Shown: positions 17,176-27,441 of the stretch, one piece after another
Layout of the letters: each line of letters starts with the position of its first letter
Position numbering within the stretch: position 1 is the first letter of the stretch
Source: an uncultured Rickettsiales bacterium
GTDB taxonomy: Bacteria; Pseudomonadota; Alphaproteobacteria; Rs-D84
Assembly (NCBI GenBank): GCA_900546225.1
Contig: URBZ01000006.1
Coordinates: 1 to 61,525, forward strand
DNA: 61,525 nucleotides
Direction of reading: 5' to 3'
The notes under the pieces: generated by a model
Database searches by the model: none
The model's input: only the letters and a program-made list of their open reading frames with translations
What the model was told of the DNA's origin: nothing
Position numbers and translations under genes: made by a program

Positions 17176-20100
17176 TTAGATATCCAACAACTGTTGCTGG
17201 GTATTGCCTTCGCGGGCCAAACGTTCTTCGCGTTCTTCTTCCTTGGCAATTTCGCGGACGCGACGTACGTACGCACCAGTGCCGATTGGAATCAGACGGC
17301 CGACTATCAAGTTTTCATTGATACCGACCAATTTATCTGTTGCACCGCTGATTGCAGCGTCAACCAATACCTTGGTTGTCTGTTGGAACGATGCGTTCGA
17401 GATAAATGAACGTGATGTCAATGACGCGCGAGTCAAACCAACCAAGACCTGTGATGCCTCGGCCACTTTGCCACCGTCATGGGCAACGCGGGCGTTTTCT
17501 TCTTCGAAATCAACACGGTCAACAACCTGACCCATCAAGAATCCGGTGTCGCCTGGGTTTGTGATTTCAACACGGCGTGTCATTTCGCGAATCAAAATTT
17601 CGATGTGCTTGTCGTTGATGACCACACCCTGCAAGCGGTAAACCTGCTGAATCTGTTCGACCATAAATGTCGCCAACGCTTTCTGGCCCAAGATACGCAA
17701 AATATCCTGTGGCACTGGATCACCGTCGACCAGTTTATCGGCCTTGCGCACAACGTCGCCGCTGCGCACCATCAGATTTGTACCCTTTGGCACGGCGTAT
17801 TCAACTGGGGCTGTGCCATCTTCGGGATCGATACGAATGATGATTTTGGATTTTGCATCTTCCAATTCAACCGTACCATCGATTTCCGCCAGCAATGCTG
17901 GGTTTGCAGGACGGCGCACTTCCAACAATTCGTTGACGCGTGGCAGACCGCCGGTAATATCGCCTGTCTTTTTCGCCTGAACTGGAATACGTGCCAGAAT
18001 ATCACCCGCCACAACCGATGCACCGTTCGAAACGTTCAGCACCGAATACATAGGCAGCATGTATTCTGCAATCTTTTTACCGCCCAACGAAATTACATTG
18101 CCGTTTGCATCGACCAAGCGGATTGCAGGTTGCAATGCCTTTTTCGTGTTGGCTTTCCAGTTGATAACCTTGCGCGAAACGATACCGGTCATGGAATCAA
18201 CCTCTTCTTGGTACGATACGTTTTCGACCAAGTCGTTGAAGCTGACGATACCGTCTTTTTCAGCGATGATTGTGTTCGAATATGGATCCCATTCGGCAAC
18301 CTTTGCGCCCTTTTCAACCGTGTCGCCATCGTTGACAATCAACATAGCGGCGTATGGCAATGCGCACGAGAACAGTGTTTCGCCCTTGGCATCAACAACC
18401 GCCAATTCGCCATTACGCGACAGGACAACAACACGACCCGCGGTGTTTTTAATTGTGTTCACACCAGTCAGTTTGATTGTACCTGCAACTGGGACTTCGA
18501 TAAAGTGGCTTTCTGCACCACCAGCCGCAACACCACCGATGTGGAAGGTACGCAACGTCAACTGTGTACCAGGTTCACCAATGGACTGACCAGCGATAAC
18601 GCCGACCGCTTCGCCGACATGAACCAGCGCATTACGCGACAAATCCATACCATAGCATTTTGCACACAGACCATCACTGCAACATGTCAGAACACTGCGC
18701 ACATCAACCGATGGCAGACCAGATTCATTGATTTGCTTCGCAGCGGTCTTGGTAATCAATTCGCCCGCAGGAACGATAACTTCCTTGGTAATTGGGTGAA
18801 CAATATCGTGTGCCGCCGTACGTCCCAGAACAACGTCGCCCAATGCGACCGACAGTGTTGAACCCTGATACACAGGTTTCGCTGTAATGTATTCTGTTGT
18901 GCCACAGTCATGTTCAGTAATAACTGTATTCTGTGCCAATTCAACCAAACGACGTGTCAAGTAACCAGCGTCAGCGGTTTTCAACGCGGTATCCGACATA
19001 CCTTTGCGCGCACCGTGGGTGGACGTAAAGTATTCAGACATGGTCAGACCTTCCTTAAAGTTCGAGATAATAGGAACTTCGATAATAGAACCGTCTGGTT
19101 TCTGCATCATACCACGCATACCTGCCAACTGCTGAATCTGACGTTTTGAACCACGCGCCCCAGACAGAGCCATCATCAGAACCGAGTTCCAATTTTCGCC
19201 CGTTGTCTTGCCCAGTGCGGCGTACGCCAAATCACCCAGTTTATCGGTTGTTTTCTGCCACAGGTCAATCAGTTTGTTGTGACGTTCGCCGCCAGACAGC
19301 AAACCGTTCTGATACTGTGATTCAATTTCTTCGGCCGCCTTTTCAGCGTCGGCAATCATGGTTTTCTTTTCTGCTGGAATGATAATATCATCAAACCCGA
19401 TGGAAATACCACTGCGCGCCGCCTGTTCAAAGCCGGTGTTCTTCAAATCGTCGGCCAGTTTAATCATCGCCTTGTCGCCGCAACGTTCATATGTTGTTGC
19501 CAACAATGCTTTGATTTCTTTTACTGGCATAACCTTGTTCACCAAATCAAATGGCATCTTGTCAGATTTTGGCAACAGTTCGCCCAAAATCATACGGCCC
19601 GCTGTTGTTTTATAAATCTTGCCATTGATACGTGCAACGATTGGCGTGTGCAATGTGATGGAATGATTTTCCAACGCCATTTTCACTTCGTCCATGTTTG
19701 CAAAACGTGGTGATTTATCTGTGTGTTCGCCATCAATCAACGAAATGTAGTACACACCCAAAACCATGTCCTGTGCTGGCACAATCATTGGTTCACCATT
19801 TGCAGGTGACAAAACGTTGTTAGACGACAGCATCAATGTGCGCGCTTCCAGTTGTGCTTCCAATGAAATAGGAACGTGCACAGACATCTGGTCACCGTCA
19901 AAGTCAGCGTTAAAGCCCTTGCAAACCAATGGGTGCAGACGAATTGCCTTGCCCTCAATCAAAACTGGTTCAAATGCCAACAGTGACAAACGGTGCAATG
20001 ATGGCGCACGGTTCAATAGAACTGGGTGCTGGTAAATAACCTTTTCCAAGATTTCCCAAACGACATCTTCGCCGTTTTCAACCATCTTGCGTGCGGTTTT

Positions 20101-21285
20101 CAATGTGTTTGCATAATCACCCGCCAACAGACGTGCATAAACGAATGGTTTGAACAATTCCAGTGCCATTGTCTTGGGCAAACCAACCTGATGCAATTTC
20201 AGTGATGGGCCCGACACAATAACCGAACGACCAGAATAGTCCACACGTTTACCCAACATGTTCATACGGAAACGACCAGATTTACCACGCAAAGAATCAG
20301 ACAATGATTTCAATGGACGACGGTTCTGGGAAACCATTGGACGTGCCTTGTGCCCGTTATCGAACAAGGAATCAACGGCTTCTTGTAACATACGTTTTTC
20401 ATTGCGGACAATGATGTCTGGTGCGTGCATTTCCTGAAAACGTTTCAGACGGTTGTTACGAATAATAACACGACGATACAAATCGTTCAGGTCAGATGCC
20501 GCAACGTGACCCGCATCCAATGTTACCAATGGACGCATATCTGGTGGGATAACAGGAATGATATCTGGCAACATCCATGCTGGATCTGTTTTAGAATCCA
20601 AGAATGCTTCGACCAGTTTCAACTGTTTAATCAAACCTTTGCGTTTTGCTTCGGATTTTGTTTCCGCCAATTCCGCGCGCAGACGTGTACGTTCGTCGCC
20701 CATATCCAGATTGGCGATAATGCTGCGGACGCCTTCGGCACCGATGCCGACGCGGAATGCGTCTGCGCCAAATTCTTCGACCGCGCTTTGATATTCATCT
20801 TCGCTGATGACATCGTACTGTTTCAGGTTGGTCAAACCTGGTTCAATAACGATGTATGCATCGTACGAAATAACCTGTTCCAATTTTTTCTGGGGCAGAT
20901 TGTTCAACAATGTGGCAATTTTCCCTTCGCGCAAGAACCATGTGTGCGCAACAGGCATCGCCAATTTAATGTGTCCCATACGTTCACGACGAACGGACGA
21001 AGAACCAACTTCGACGCCGCAACGTTCGCAAACAACGCCACGGAACTTGATTCTTTTATATTTTCCGCAGGCGCATTCGTAATCTTTGACTGGACCAAAA
21101 ATCTGCTGGCAGAACAAACCTTCTGCCTCTGGTTTCAAAGAATGATAGTTGATAGTTTCGGGCTTTTTTACTTCGCCATGGGACCAGGACAGAATTTCTT
21201 CTGGTGACGCGATGGTGATGCGCAGGGCGTCAAACTGTTCCTTGGTTTCAATTTGTCCGAAAATCTTCTGCAACATATTGGTCAT
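17176..21285 (-). CDS. rpoC: RNA polymerase subunit beta'
   Basis: 1369 residues. The N-terminal zinc ribbon has CACG and CERCG. The catalytic magnesium loop is FNADFDGDQMSVHVP. The C-terminal zinc site CCSDGLCAKCYG is present, and QSIGEPGTQLTLRTFHIGG marks the trigger-loop region. The start ATG at 21285 follows AAAGGAGC. It is cotranscribed with rpoB upstream. Length is normal for alphaproteobacteria. Confidence 0.98.
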   Translation of the reverse strand: MTNMLQKIFGQIETKEQFDALRITIASPEEILSWSHGEVKKPETINYHSLKPEAEGLFCQQIFGPVKDYECACGKYKRIKFRGVVCERCGVEVGSSSVRRERMGHIKLAMPVAHTWFLREGKIATLLNNLPQKKLEQVISYDAYIVIEPGLTNLKQYDVISEDEYQSAVEEFGADAFRVGIGAEGVRSIIANLDMGDERTRLRAELAETKSEAKRKGLIKQLKLVEAFLDSKTDPAWMLPDIIPVIPPDMRPLVTLDAGHVAASDLNDLYRRVIIRNNRLKRFQEMHAPDIIVRNEKRMLQEAVDSLFDNGHKARPMVSQNRRPLKSLSDSLRGKSGRFRMNMLGKRVDYSGRSVIVSGPSLKLHQVGLPKTMALELFKPFVYARLLAGDYANTLKTARKMVENGEDVVWEILEKVIYQHPVLLNRAPSLHRLSLLAFEPVLIEGKAIRLHPLVCKGFNADFDGDQMSVHVPISLEAQLEARTLMLSSNNVLSPANGEPMIVPAQDMVLGVYYISLIDGEHTDKSPRFANMDEVKMALENHSITLHTPIVARINGKIYKTTAGRMILGELLPKSDKMPFDLVNKVMPVKEIKALLATTYERCGDKAMIKLADDLKNTGFEQAARSGISIGFDDIIIPAEKKTMIADAEKAAEEIESQYQNGLLSGGERHNKLIDLWQKTTDKLGDLAYAALGKTTGENWNSVLMMALSGARGSKRQIQQLAGMRGMMQKPDGSIIEVPIISNFKEGLTMSEYFTSTHGARKGMSDTALKTADAGYLTRRLVELAQNTVITEHDCGTTEYITAKPVYQGSTLSVALGDVVLGRTAAHDIVHPITKEVIVPAGELITKTAAKQINESGLPSVDVRSVLTCCSDGLCAKCYGMDLSRNALVHVGEAVGVIAGQSIGEPGTQLTLRTFHIGGVAAGGAESHFIEVPVAGTIKLTGVNTIKNTAGRVVVLSRNGELAVVDAKGETLFSCALPYAAMLIVNDGDTVEKGAKVAEWDPYSNTIIAEKDGIVSFNDLVENVSYQEEVDSMTGIVSRKVINWKANTKKALQPAIRLVDANGNVISLGGKKIAEYMLPMYSVLNVSNGASVVAGDILARIPVQAKKTGDITGGLPRVNELLEVRRPANPALLAEIDGTVELEDAKSKIIIRIDPEDGTAPVEYAVPKGTNLMVRSGDVVRKADKLVDGDPVPQDILRILGQKALATFMVEQIQQVYRLQGVVINDKHIEILIREMTRRVEITNPGDTGFLMGQVVDRVDFEEENARVAHDGGKVAEASQVLVGLTRASLTSRSFISNASFQQTTKVLVDAAISGATDKLVGINENLIVGRLIPIGTGAYVRRVREIAKEEEREERLAREGNTQQQLLDI

Positions 21286-21327
21286 AAATTTTGCTCCTTT
21301 CAAGTCGCTGTTCAAAATGCCTTTTGT

Positions 21328-21353
21328 CCGTGACGGCGTTTCCGCCGCCACGG
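21328..21353 (-). promoter_or_regulatory. Stem-loop in the rpoB-rpoC spacer
   Basis: CCGTGACGGCG pairs with CGCCGCCACGG around a TTTC loop (one internal mismatch), between the rpoB stop and the rpoC ribosome site. There is no T run on the transcript side, so RNA processing or mRNA stability is more likely than termination. Confidence 0.6.
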
Positions 21354-21360
21354 TCGATTT

Positions 21361-24300
21361 TTAGTCAATTTTCTTTGGTGTCATCGCCAGACCCAAACCA
21401 CGCAATTCGCGAACGAATACGTTGAATGCTTCTGGTGTGCCGGTCTGGATATCGTTGCTGCCAGATATGATGGCTTCGTACATCTTGTTACGGCCGACGA
21501 TATCGTCCGACTTGACAGTCAGCATTTCGCGCAGCAAGTGCGCAGCACCGTGTGCTTCCAATGCCCACACTTCCATTTCACCCAAACGCTGGCCACCCAT
21601 GTGCGCCTTACCTGACAATGGCTGTTGTGTTACCAACGAGTAATTGCCAATGGAACGCGCGTGAATCTTTTCATCAACAAAGTGATGCAGTTTCATCATG
21701 TACATAACACCAACGGTTACTGGACGTGCGAATTTTTCGCCTGTCATACCATCGTACATTGTGAACTGACCAGATTCTGGCAGTTTTGCCAATTTCAGCA
21801 TACTGCGAATGTCTTCGGGCGTTGCACCGTCGAATGTTGGGGTTGCCATTGGCACACCGTCGCGCAACAGGGCTGCTTCGGCGCGGACATCTGTGTCCGT
21901 CATTTTTTCCAACTTTTCAGCGGTTTCTTTGCCATAAACCTTGCCCATGATGGTGCGCAGGTCATCGGTCACAGCACGCTTTGCCTTGACTTCTTCCAAG
22001 ACATCGCCAATCTGCTGTCCCAATGTGCGACCCGCCATACCAAGGTGGGTTTCCAAAATCTGACCGATGTTCATACGTGATGGCACACCCAGCGGGTTCA
22101 GAACGATATCAACTGGTGTACCGTCTTCCATGTATGGCATGTCTTCGATTGGAACAACCTTGGATACAATACCCTTGTTCCCGTGACGACCGGCCATTTT
22201 ATCACCCGGCTGCAATTTCATCTTGTGTGCGATATAAACCTTGACCTCTTTCAAGACACCCGCATTCAGCGAATTGCTTTCTGTGGTCTTGGCAACTTCG
22301 GCATCGGCTTTTTCGTTCAACGCTTTCAGTTTTGCAATATGCTGTTCACGCAATTCATCGATTTTGGCCTGTGCTTCTTTGTTGCGGACAACCAATTTCT
22401 TGATGTCAGCTGGTTTGATACCTTCGAACACTTCGGCGGTCAATTTCTTGCCGACGAATGGTTTCAAACTGCCCGTGCCAGAATCAATCGTTTCACCTTC
22501 GGCGATTTGGAAAATCTGGTCTGCAAAGCCCTTTTCGATGATAGATGTTTCTTCATCGCGGTCTTTGTTGATTTTCTCAATTTTTTGCAATTCAATCATC
22601 TGGGTACGTTCGTCTTTCTTTACCCCATGACGGGTCAAGACGTTCACACCGATAACTGTACCTTCTTCGTTCGGGCCAACGCGCAGTGATGTATCCTTGA
22701 CGTTCAATGCCTTTTCACCAAAGATGTTGCGCAGCAACGCTTCTTCGGGGGTCAGCAACGTTTCGGATTTTGGCGAAACACGACCGACCAAGATGTCGCC
22801 CTGTTTCACGCGTGCACCGACGTAAATGATACCGGATTCGTCCAGATTTTTCAGTGCTTCTTCGCTGACGTTTGGAATGTCGCGTGTGAAACTTTCTGGG
22901 CCCAACTGGGTATCACGAACCTTGAATTCTTTTTCAACGATTTTGACCGATGTAAAGATATCTTCGCGGGAAATACGTTCGGAAATAACAATCGCGTCTT
23001 CGTAGTTATAACCACGCCATGGCACGAATGCGACCAGAACATTGCGGCCCAGTGCCAATTCACCATAGTTCATAGATGAACCGTCGGCAATGATGTCGCC
23101 CGCAGAAATGCGATCGCCAACCTTGACCAATGGTTTCTGGTGAATCAATGTTTCACTGTTGCTGCGTTCAAATTTTTCCAGATTGTAAATATCAACACCG
23201 GTTACGACGTTGCGGCTGTTCATGCACTTTACCACGATACGGTTTGCATCAACGGATTCAACAATACCGCTGTGCTTTGCAACCTTGCCCGTACGGGAAT
23301 CGCGCGCCACTTCGCGTTCGATACCAGTACCCACCAATGGGGCCTGAACGCGCAACAATGGAACGGCCTGACGCTGCATGTTTGAACCCATCAATGCACG
23401 GTTCGCGTCGTCGTTTTCAACGAACGGAATCAAACCGGTTGCGATGGATACCACCTGACGTGGGGCAACGTCGATTAAATCGATTTCTTCTTTTGGCACC
23501 ATTGTAAATTCGCCATCAACACGCGCGGTAACGGTGTCTTCGGCCAATGTGCCATCTTTTGCTGTTGGGGTGTTACCCTGTGCAATCTTGTGACCCAGTT
23601 CTTCGTCCGCGGTCAGATATACCATCTTGTCTGTAACGTGACCGTTTTCAACGACATAGTATGGCGTTTCGATAAAGCCATATGGGTTGACACGTGCATA
23701 CGTTGCCAAGTGGTTGATCAGACCAATGTTCGCACCTTCGGGGGTGTGAATTGGGCACAAACGACCATAGTGTGTTGGGTGAACGTCGCGGACGTCGATG
23801 CCGGCGCGGTCACGGTTCAGTCCCCCTGGGCCCAACGCGGAAATACGACGTTTGTGTTCCAATTCAGACAACGGATTGTACGCGTCCATAAACTGGGACA
23901 ACTGGGACGTACCCAAAAATTCAGATACCAACGACATCAAAGGTTTGACGTTGATAACGTCCTGTGGTTGCATATTCGCGATGTTTGGCGATGACAAACT
24001 TTCGCGAACCAGACGTTCGATACGAACCATACCGGTACGGAAATTCTGTTCCAACAATTCGCCAACCGCGCGTACGCGACGATTTGACAGGTTATCAATA
24101 TCATCAACTGTATCTTTGTGGTCAATGATGTTTGTCAGTGTTTTCAAAACCGCCAAGAAATCGGACTTGGTCAACAGACGTTCATCTTCTGGTTTCTTGC
24201 CAGAATCAATCTTCAAACGCTTGTTCATCTTGAAACGACCAACCGCGGACAAATCATAGAATGCCGCATCAAAACCCTGACGCAGGAACAAGTTGATTGC

Positions 24301-25497
24301 CGCTTCCAGTGTTGGACGTTCGCCCGGACGGATAATGTTATAGATTTCAATCAACGCTTCTTCGCGGTTGGTTGTTTTGTCGGCAACCAACGTGTTGCGC
24401 ATGTGCGATGTGATTGTTGTGTTGTCAATCGCAATCAGCGAGATTTCTTTGACACCCATCTTGTCCAAATCAGACAAAACTTCGTCTGTGATTTCAGTAC
24501 CCGCCTGAAATACGACTTCGTCGCCAGACATAATTGGGTCAAACAGATATTCGCCAATCAAAGATTCAGGCAAGATACCAAATTCTTTGGATGCGGCCGT
24601 GATTTTCGCCATACGTTTTGCGTTCAGACGATCACCCTTGGACGCCAATGCCTTTTTATCTTTTGGATTGATTAAATCATAATTCAAACGGTATTTATCC
24701 AAACCTGCGAATGCATCAACGTTGCCTGCCCACATTTTGCCATCGAATTTCAATGGAATGCGGTTATAGAACGCAGACAGGATTTCAGTATCGCTCATGC
24801 CACGGATTGTCGGCTTGCGTGGGTCGGCGGCGAACTTCTTTTCATCTTCGGCGGCCGGCAAGCAACGCAACAGCACGGTTGCTGGGACTTTGCGGCGACG
24901 GTCGATACGAACATAGATGACACCCTTGGATTCTTCAAAGTCAATCCAACTGCCGTGTTCTGGGATAATACGTGCGGTATATGTGATTGGGTTGCCAGCG
25001 ATTTTGGCTTCTTTGGTTGTTGCGAAAACAACACCCTGGGCACGATGCATCTGGGAAACGATAACACGTTCCACACCGGACGCGATAAAGCTGCCGCGTT
25101 CTGTCATCAACGGCACTTCGCCCATAAATATTTCTTGTTCTTTGATATCGCGCAACGTTTTTTTACCGTCTTCGGCGATGTCCCACAAAATCAATCTCAG
25201 CTTCAATTTCAGCTTGCTGGAATATGTCATATTGCGCAGCATGCATTCTTTGACGTTATAAACCGGTTTGTCCAGTGTATATTCAACAAATTCCAAATCA
25301 GCAATACCGGCATAGTCCTTGATAGGGAACATAGACGAAAAAACGTTTTGCAGTCCCATGTTTTTACGATTTTGTGGATCTACATCGGCCTGCAAGAAAT
25401 CTTTGTAAGAATTATATTGAATTTCAACCAGATCAGGAAGCGGAGTTTGCAAAAAACTTTTTCCAAAAGATTTTCTAAATTTCTGGATAACTGCCAT
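21361..25497 (-). CDS. rpoB: RNA polymerase subunit beta
   Basis: 1378 residues. The rifampicin pocket reads SQLSQFMDAYNPLSELEHKRR followed by ISALGPGGLNRDRAG. Residues equivalent to E. coli D516, H526 and S531 are the wild-type ones, so no classical rifampicin-resistance change is visible. CPIHTPEGANIGLI, GDKMAGRHGNKG and the C-terminal GGQRLGEMEVWALEAHGA are standard. The start ATG at 25497 (MAVIQKFRKSFGK) follows AAAAGGAT. The last gene pair of the L11-L12-rpoBC operon. Confidence 0.98.
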   Translation of the reverse strand: MAVIQKFRKSFGKSFLQTPLPDLVEIQYNSYKDFLQADVDPQNRKNMGLQNVFSSMFPIKDYAGIADLEFVEYTLDKPVYNVKECMLRNMTYSSKLKLKLRLILWDIAEDGKKTLRDIKEQEIFMGEVPLMTERGSFIASGVERVIVSQMHRAQGVVFATTKEAKIAGNPITYTARIIPEHGSWIDFEESKGVIYVRIDRRRKVPATVLLRCLPAAEDEKKFAADPRKPTIRGMSDTEILSAFYNRIPLKFDGKMWAGNVDAFAGLDKYRLNYDLINPKDKKALASKGDRLNAKRMAKITAASKEFGILPESLIGEYLFDPIMSGDEVVFQAGTEITDEVLSDLDKMGVKEISLIAIDNTTITSHMRNTLVADKTTNREEALIEIYNIIRPGERPTLEAAINLFLRQGFDAAFYDLSAVGRFKMNKRLKIDSGKKPEDERLLTKSDFLAVLKTLTNIIDHKDTVDDIDNLSNRRVRAVGELLEQNFRTGMVRIERLVRESLSSPNIANMQPQDVINVKPLMSLVSEFLGTSQLSQFMDAYNPLSELEHKRRISALGPGGLNRDRAGIDVRDVHPTHYGRLCPIHTPEGANIGLINHLATYARVNPYGFIETPYYVVENGHVTDKMVYLTADEELGHKIAQGNTPTAKDGTLAEDTVTARVDGEFTMVPKEEIDLIDVAPRQVVSIATGLIPFVENDDANRALMGSNMQRQAVPLLRVQAPLVGTGIEREVARDSRTGKVAKHSGIVESVDANRIVVKCMNSRNVVTGVDIYNLEKFERSNSETLIHQKPLVKVGDRISAGDIIADGSSMNYGELALGRNVLVAFVPWRGYNYEDAIVISERISREDIFTSVKIVEKEFKVRDTQLGPESFTRDIPNVSEEALKNLDESGIIYVGARVKQGDILVGRVSPKSETLLTPEEALLRNIFGEKALNVKDTSLRVGPNEEGTVIGVNVLTRHGVKKDERTQMIELQKIEKINKDRDEETSIIEKGFADQIFQIAEGETIDSGTGSLKPFVGKKLTAEVFEGIKPADIKKLVVRNKEAQAKIDELREQHIAKLKALNEKADAEVAKTTESNSLNAGVLKEVKVYIAHKMKLQPGDKMAGRHGNKGIVSKVVPIEDMPYMEDGTPVDIVLNPLGVPSRMNIGQILETHLGMAGRTLGQQIGDVLEEVKAKRAVTDDLRTIMGKVYGKETAEKLEKMTDTDVRAEAALLRDGVPMATPTFDGATPEDIRSMLKLAKLPESGQFTMYDGMTGEKFARPVTVGVMYMMKLHHFVDEKIHARSIGNYSLVTQQPLSGKAHMGGQRLGEMEVWALEAHGAAHLLREMLTVKSDDIVGRNKMYEAIISGSNDIQTGTPEAFNVFVRELRGLGLAMTPKKID

Positions 25498-25564
25498 GGG
25501 TATCAATCCTTTTTTTTGTGCGTTTTGCAAACGAAACTATTTCAAACTCTTTTTACGCCTGTGC

Positions 25565-25654
25565 GCCCACCGTGGAAAAATCCACTGGTGGGCCCAGAAC
25601 GCTGCGCGGAAAACCGCGACTTTTTATTTTTTGCCAGAATTTAATCTGGCGGTG
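25565..25654 (-). promoter_or_regulatory. Three stem-loops in the rplL-rpoB spacer
   Basis: In transcript order: GCCAGA/TCTGGC (about 25637-25654), CGCGG/CCGCG (25605-25618), and a long stem GCCCACC-x-GTGG with its complement (25565-25593). The same position in many proteobacteria carries an attenuator and RNase III site that sets the ratio of ribosomal protein to polymerase; that role here is inferred. None is followed by a clean U tract. Confidence 0.6.
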
Positions 25655-25659
25655 GTGAA

Positions 25660-26025
25660 TTATTTCAATTCAACCTTGGCACCGGCTGCTTCCAATGTCG
25701 CTTTCATTTTTTCAGCTTCATCTTTTGCAACGGCTTCTTTAACTGCCTTTGGTGCAGATTCAACCAAAGCTTTCGCTTCGGTCAGGCCCAAACCAGTCAT
25801 TTCTTTAACTGCTTTGATAACGGCCAATTTGTTTGCACCGATTTCTGCCAAGACGACATCAAATTCTGTCTTTTCTTCGGCGGCTGCGGCGGCTGGGCCA
25901 GCGGCTACTGCAACTGCAGCGGCGGCGGAAACGCCCCATGTTTCTTCCAACGCTTTGGACAGTTCAACTGCTTCCAAAACGGTCAATTTTGACAATTCTT
26001 CAACTAATTTTTGAATGTCTGCCAT
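25660..26025 (-). CDS. rplL: 50S ribosomal protein L7/L12
   Basis: 121 residues, normal length. The N-terminal dimerisation region (MADIQKLVEELSKLTVLEAVELSKALEE) is joined by an Ala-rich hinge to a C-terminal domain with EKTEFDVVL, KLAVIKAVKEMTGLGLTEAKALVE and AAGAKVELK. It forms the ribosomal stalk with L10, encoded immediately upstream. Confidence 0.98.
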   Translation of the reverse strand: MADIQKLVEELSKLTVLEAVELSKALEETWGVSAAAAVAVAAGPAAAAAEEKTEFDVVLAEIGANKLAVIKAVKEMTGLGLTEAKALVESAPKAVKEAVAKDEAEKMKATLEAAGAKVELK

Positions 26026-26075
26026 TTTTTAGCTCCTATTTAGTTTAGCTAAATCAAAATGTTGCCATTTTGATA

Positions 26076-26552
26076 TTAATTTTTCTTTCCATACTCTGCT
26101 GAAACACGTGCCAAGCGCGACGCTGGTTCGACCAAGATACGCGCGATAGTGCCACGGATTTCCAACAGGGATGGCAGTTTGGATAATTGCACAATGCCGT
26201 CTTTGTCCAAGACATCTGCGTCCATTTTACCACCAATGATGGTCAGGTTTGGGTGTTCTTCGGCGAACTTTGCCAAAACCTTGGTAACCGCCAAACCGTC
26301 TGTTGCAACTGCAACCGCGGTTGGACGTTTCATCATTTCGGACACAGGTTCAAAATTGGTGTCTTTCAACGCCAATTTCATCAAACGGTTTTTAACAACT
26401 TTGAAAACGGAGACCAATGGGCGCAATTCATTACGCAGGCCTTCCAGTTCTTTCACGGTCAAGCCGTGGTTTTCAACAACGAAAACACCGTTTGCATCTT
26501 TCAAGGACGACTGCAACGCTGAAATCAAATCTGATTTTTCTTCGCGTCTCAT
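26076..26552 (-). CDS. rplJ: 50S ribosomal protein L10
   Basis: 158 residues. N-terminal region MRREEKSDLISALQSSLKDANGVFVVENHGLTVKELEGLRNELR is typical, and VVKNRLMKLAL follows. It anchors L7/L12 to the 23S rRNA. It follows a roughly 210-nt leader after rplA. The C-terminal stalk-binding helix (RLARVSAEYGKKN) is short. Confidence 0.97.
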   Translation of the reverse strand: MRREEKSDLISALQSSLKDANGVFVVENHGLTVKELEGLRNELRPLVSVFKVVKNRLMKLALKDTNFEPVSEMMKRPTAVAVATDGLAVTKVLAKFAEEHPNLTIIGGKMDADVLDKDGIVQLSKLPSLLEIRGTIARILVEPASRLARVSAEYGKKN

Positions 26553-26763
26553 ATTTTATCCTTTACTTCCAGATTTCAGGGTTACCCCCAAAATCCCTGC
26601 TTTGTTAAACTTTCCACCCAGATTTCTCTGAGATGGGGCTTGGTTCCTGCCCCAAAGAATTTTTTCTTTGTCTATGATGGAAATTAAGTTGTCGCCAACA
26701 CCATCAGTCACGGACAGAAATCTCTGTTGTTCTGGGGTGGCGTGTGCCACACCAGAACATAAC
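26553..26763 (-). promoter_or_regulatory. Probable L10 leader (autoregulatory mRNA region)
   Basis: A 211-nt spacer between rplA and rplJ, far longer than the other spacers in this operon. It contains an imperfect stem-loop TTCTGGTGTGGC with GCCACCCCAGAA (26730-26757) just after the rplA stop. Downstream in the transcript there is a GTTTAACAAAGC segment between paired G-rich and C-rich arms near the rplJ start. The position matches the known L10(L12)4-binding leader that represses rplJL translation. The detailed fold was not computed. Confidence 0.6.
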
Positions 26764-27438
26764 TTATTTTACATCAACTTTCAGACCTGGGCCCTGGGTT
26801 GTCGCAACGGACGCGCCCAAGATATACTGGCCTTTGGCAGAAGATGGTTTTACCTTTTTCAACTGGTCAATCAATGCGTTCGCATTTTCAACCAACTGAT
26901 CTGTGGTAAATGACATTTTACCGATACCTGCGTGAATGATACCTTTCTTTTCTGCACGGTATTCAATCTGGCCTGCTTTGGCTGTTTTAACAGCTTCGGC
27001 AACGTTGTTTGTAACCGTACCCAATTTTGGATTCGGCATCAAACCCTTTGGCCCCAAGATACGTGCAATCTTTGACATTTTTGGCATCATATCAGGTGTC
27101 GCGATAACGCGGTCGAAATTGATTTCGCCACCGGCAACCTTTTCAATCAGGTCTTCGCCGCCAACGATGTCAGCACCCGCTTTGGTTGCTTCGTCTGCGC
27201 TGTTTACAGTGAAAACTGCAACGCGGACTGTTTTACCCGTGCCATTTGGCAAGGACAGCATACCACGAATGTTCTGATCGGCCTTGGTAATATCGATACC
27301 TAATTTGATTGCGATTTCCAAGCTTTCGTCGAATTTCTTGGATGTATAACCACGCAAGGTTTCGATTGCATCAGCCAAAGAATACACTTTGTCTGTGTCC
27401 AAGTTCGCCCATGTCTTTTGTCTTTTTGTCAGTTTCAT
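26764..27438 (-). CDS. rplA: 50S ribosomal protein L1
   Basis: 224 residues, slightly shorter than the common 230. Signatures: VKLGIDITKADQNIRGMLSLPNGTGK-like block (residues about 45-70), ATPDMMPKMSKIARILGPKGLMPNPKLGTVT, and IHAGIGKMSFTTDQLVENANAL. It starts 3 bases after the rplK stop. Confidence 0.98.
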   Translation of the reverse strand: MKLTKRQKTWANLDTDKVYSLADAIETLRGYTSKKFDESLEIAIKLGIDITKADQNIRGMLSLPNGTGKTVRVAVFTVNSADEATKAGADIVGGEDLIEKVAGGEINFDRVIATPDMMPKMSKIARILGPKGLMPNPKLGTVTNNVAEAVKTAKAGQIEYRAEKKGIIHAGIGKMSFTTDQLVENANALIDQLKKVKPSSAKGQYILGASVATTQGPGLKVDVK

Positions 27439-27441
27439 ATC

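Noticed and set aside
17479..18861. A 460-aa rightward frame opposite rpoC
   Set aside because: It is antisense to a fully conserved rpoC, rich in Cys, Trp, His and Asn as expected for a shadow frame.
21361..25497. Rifampicin-resistance change in rpoB
   Set aside because: Residues equivalent to D516, H526 and S531 are wild type; the differences at 517 and 518 are ordinary lineage variation as far as can be judged by eye.
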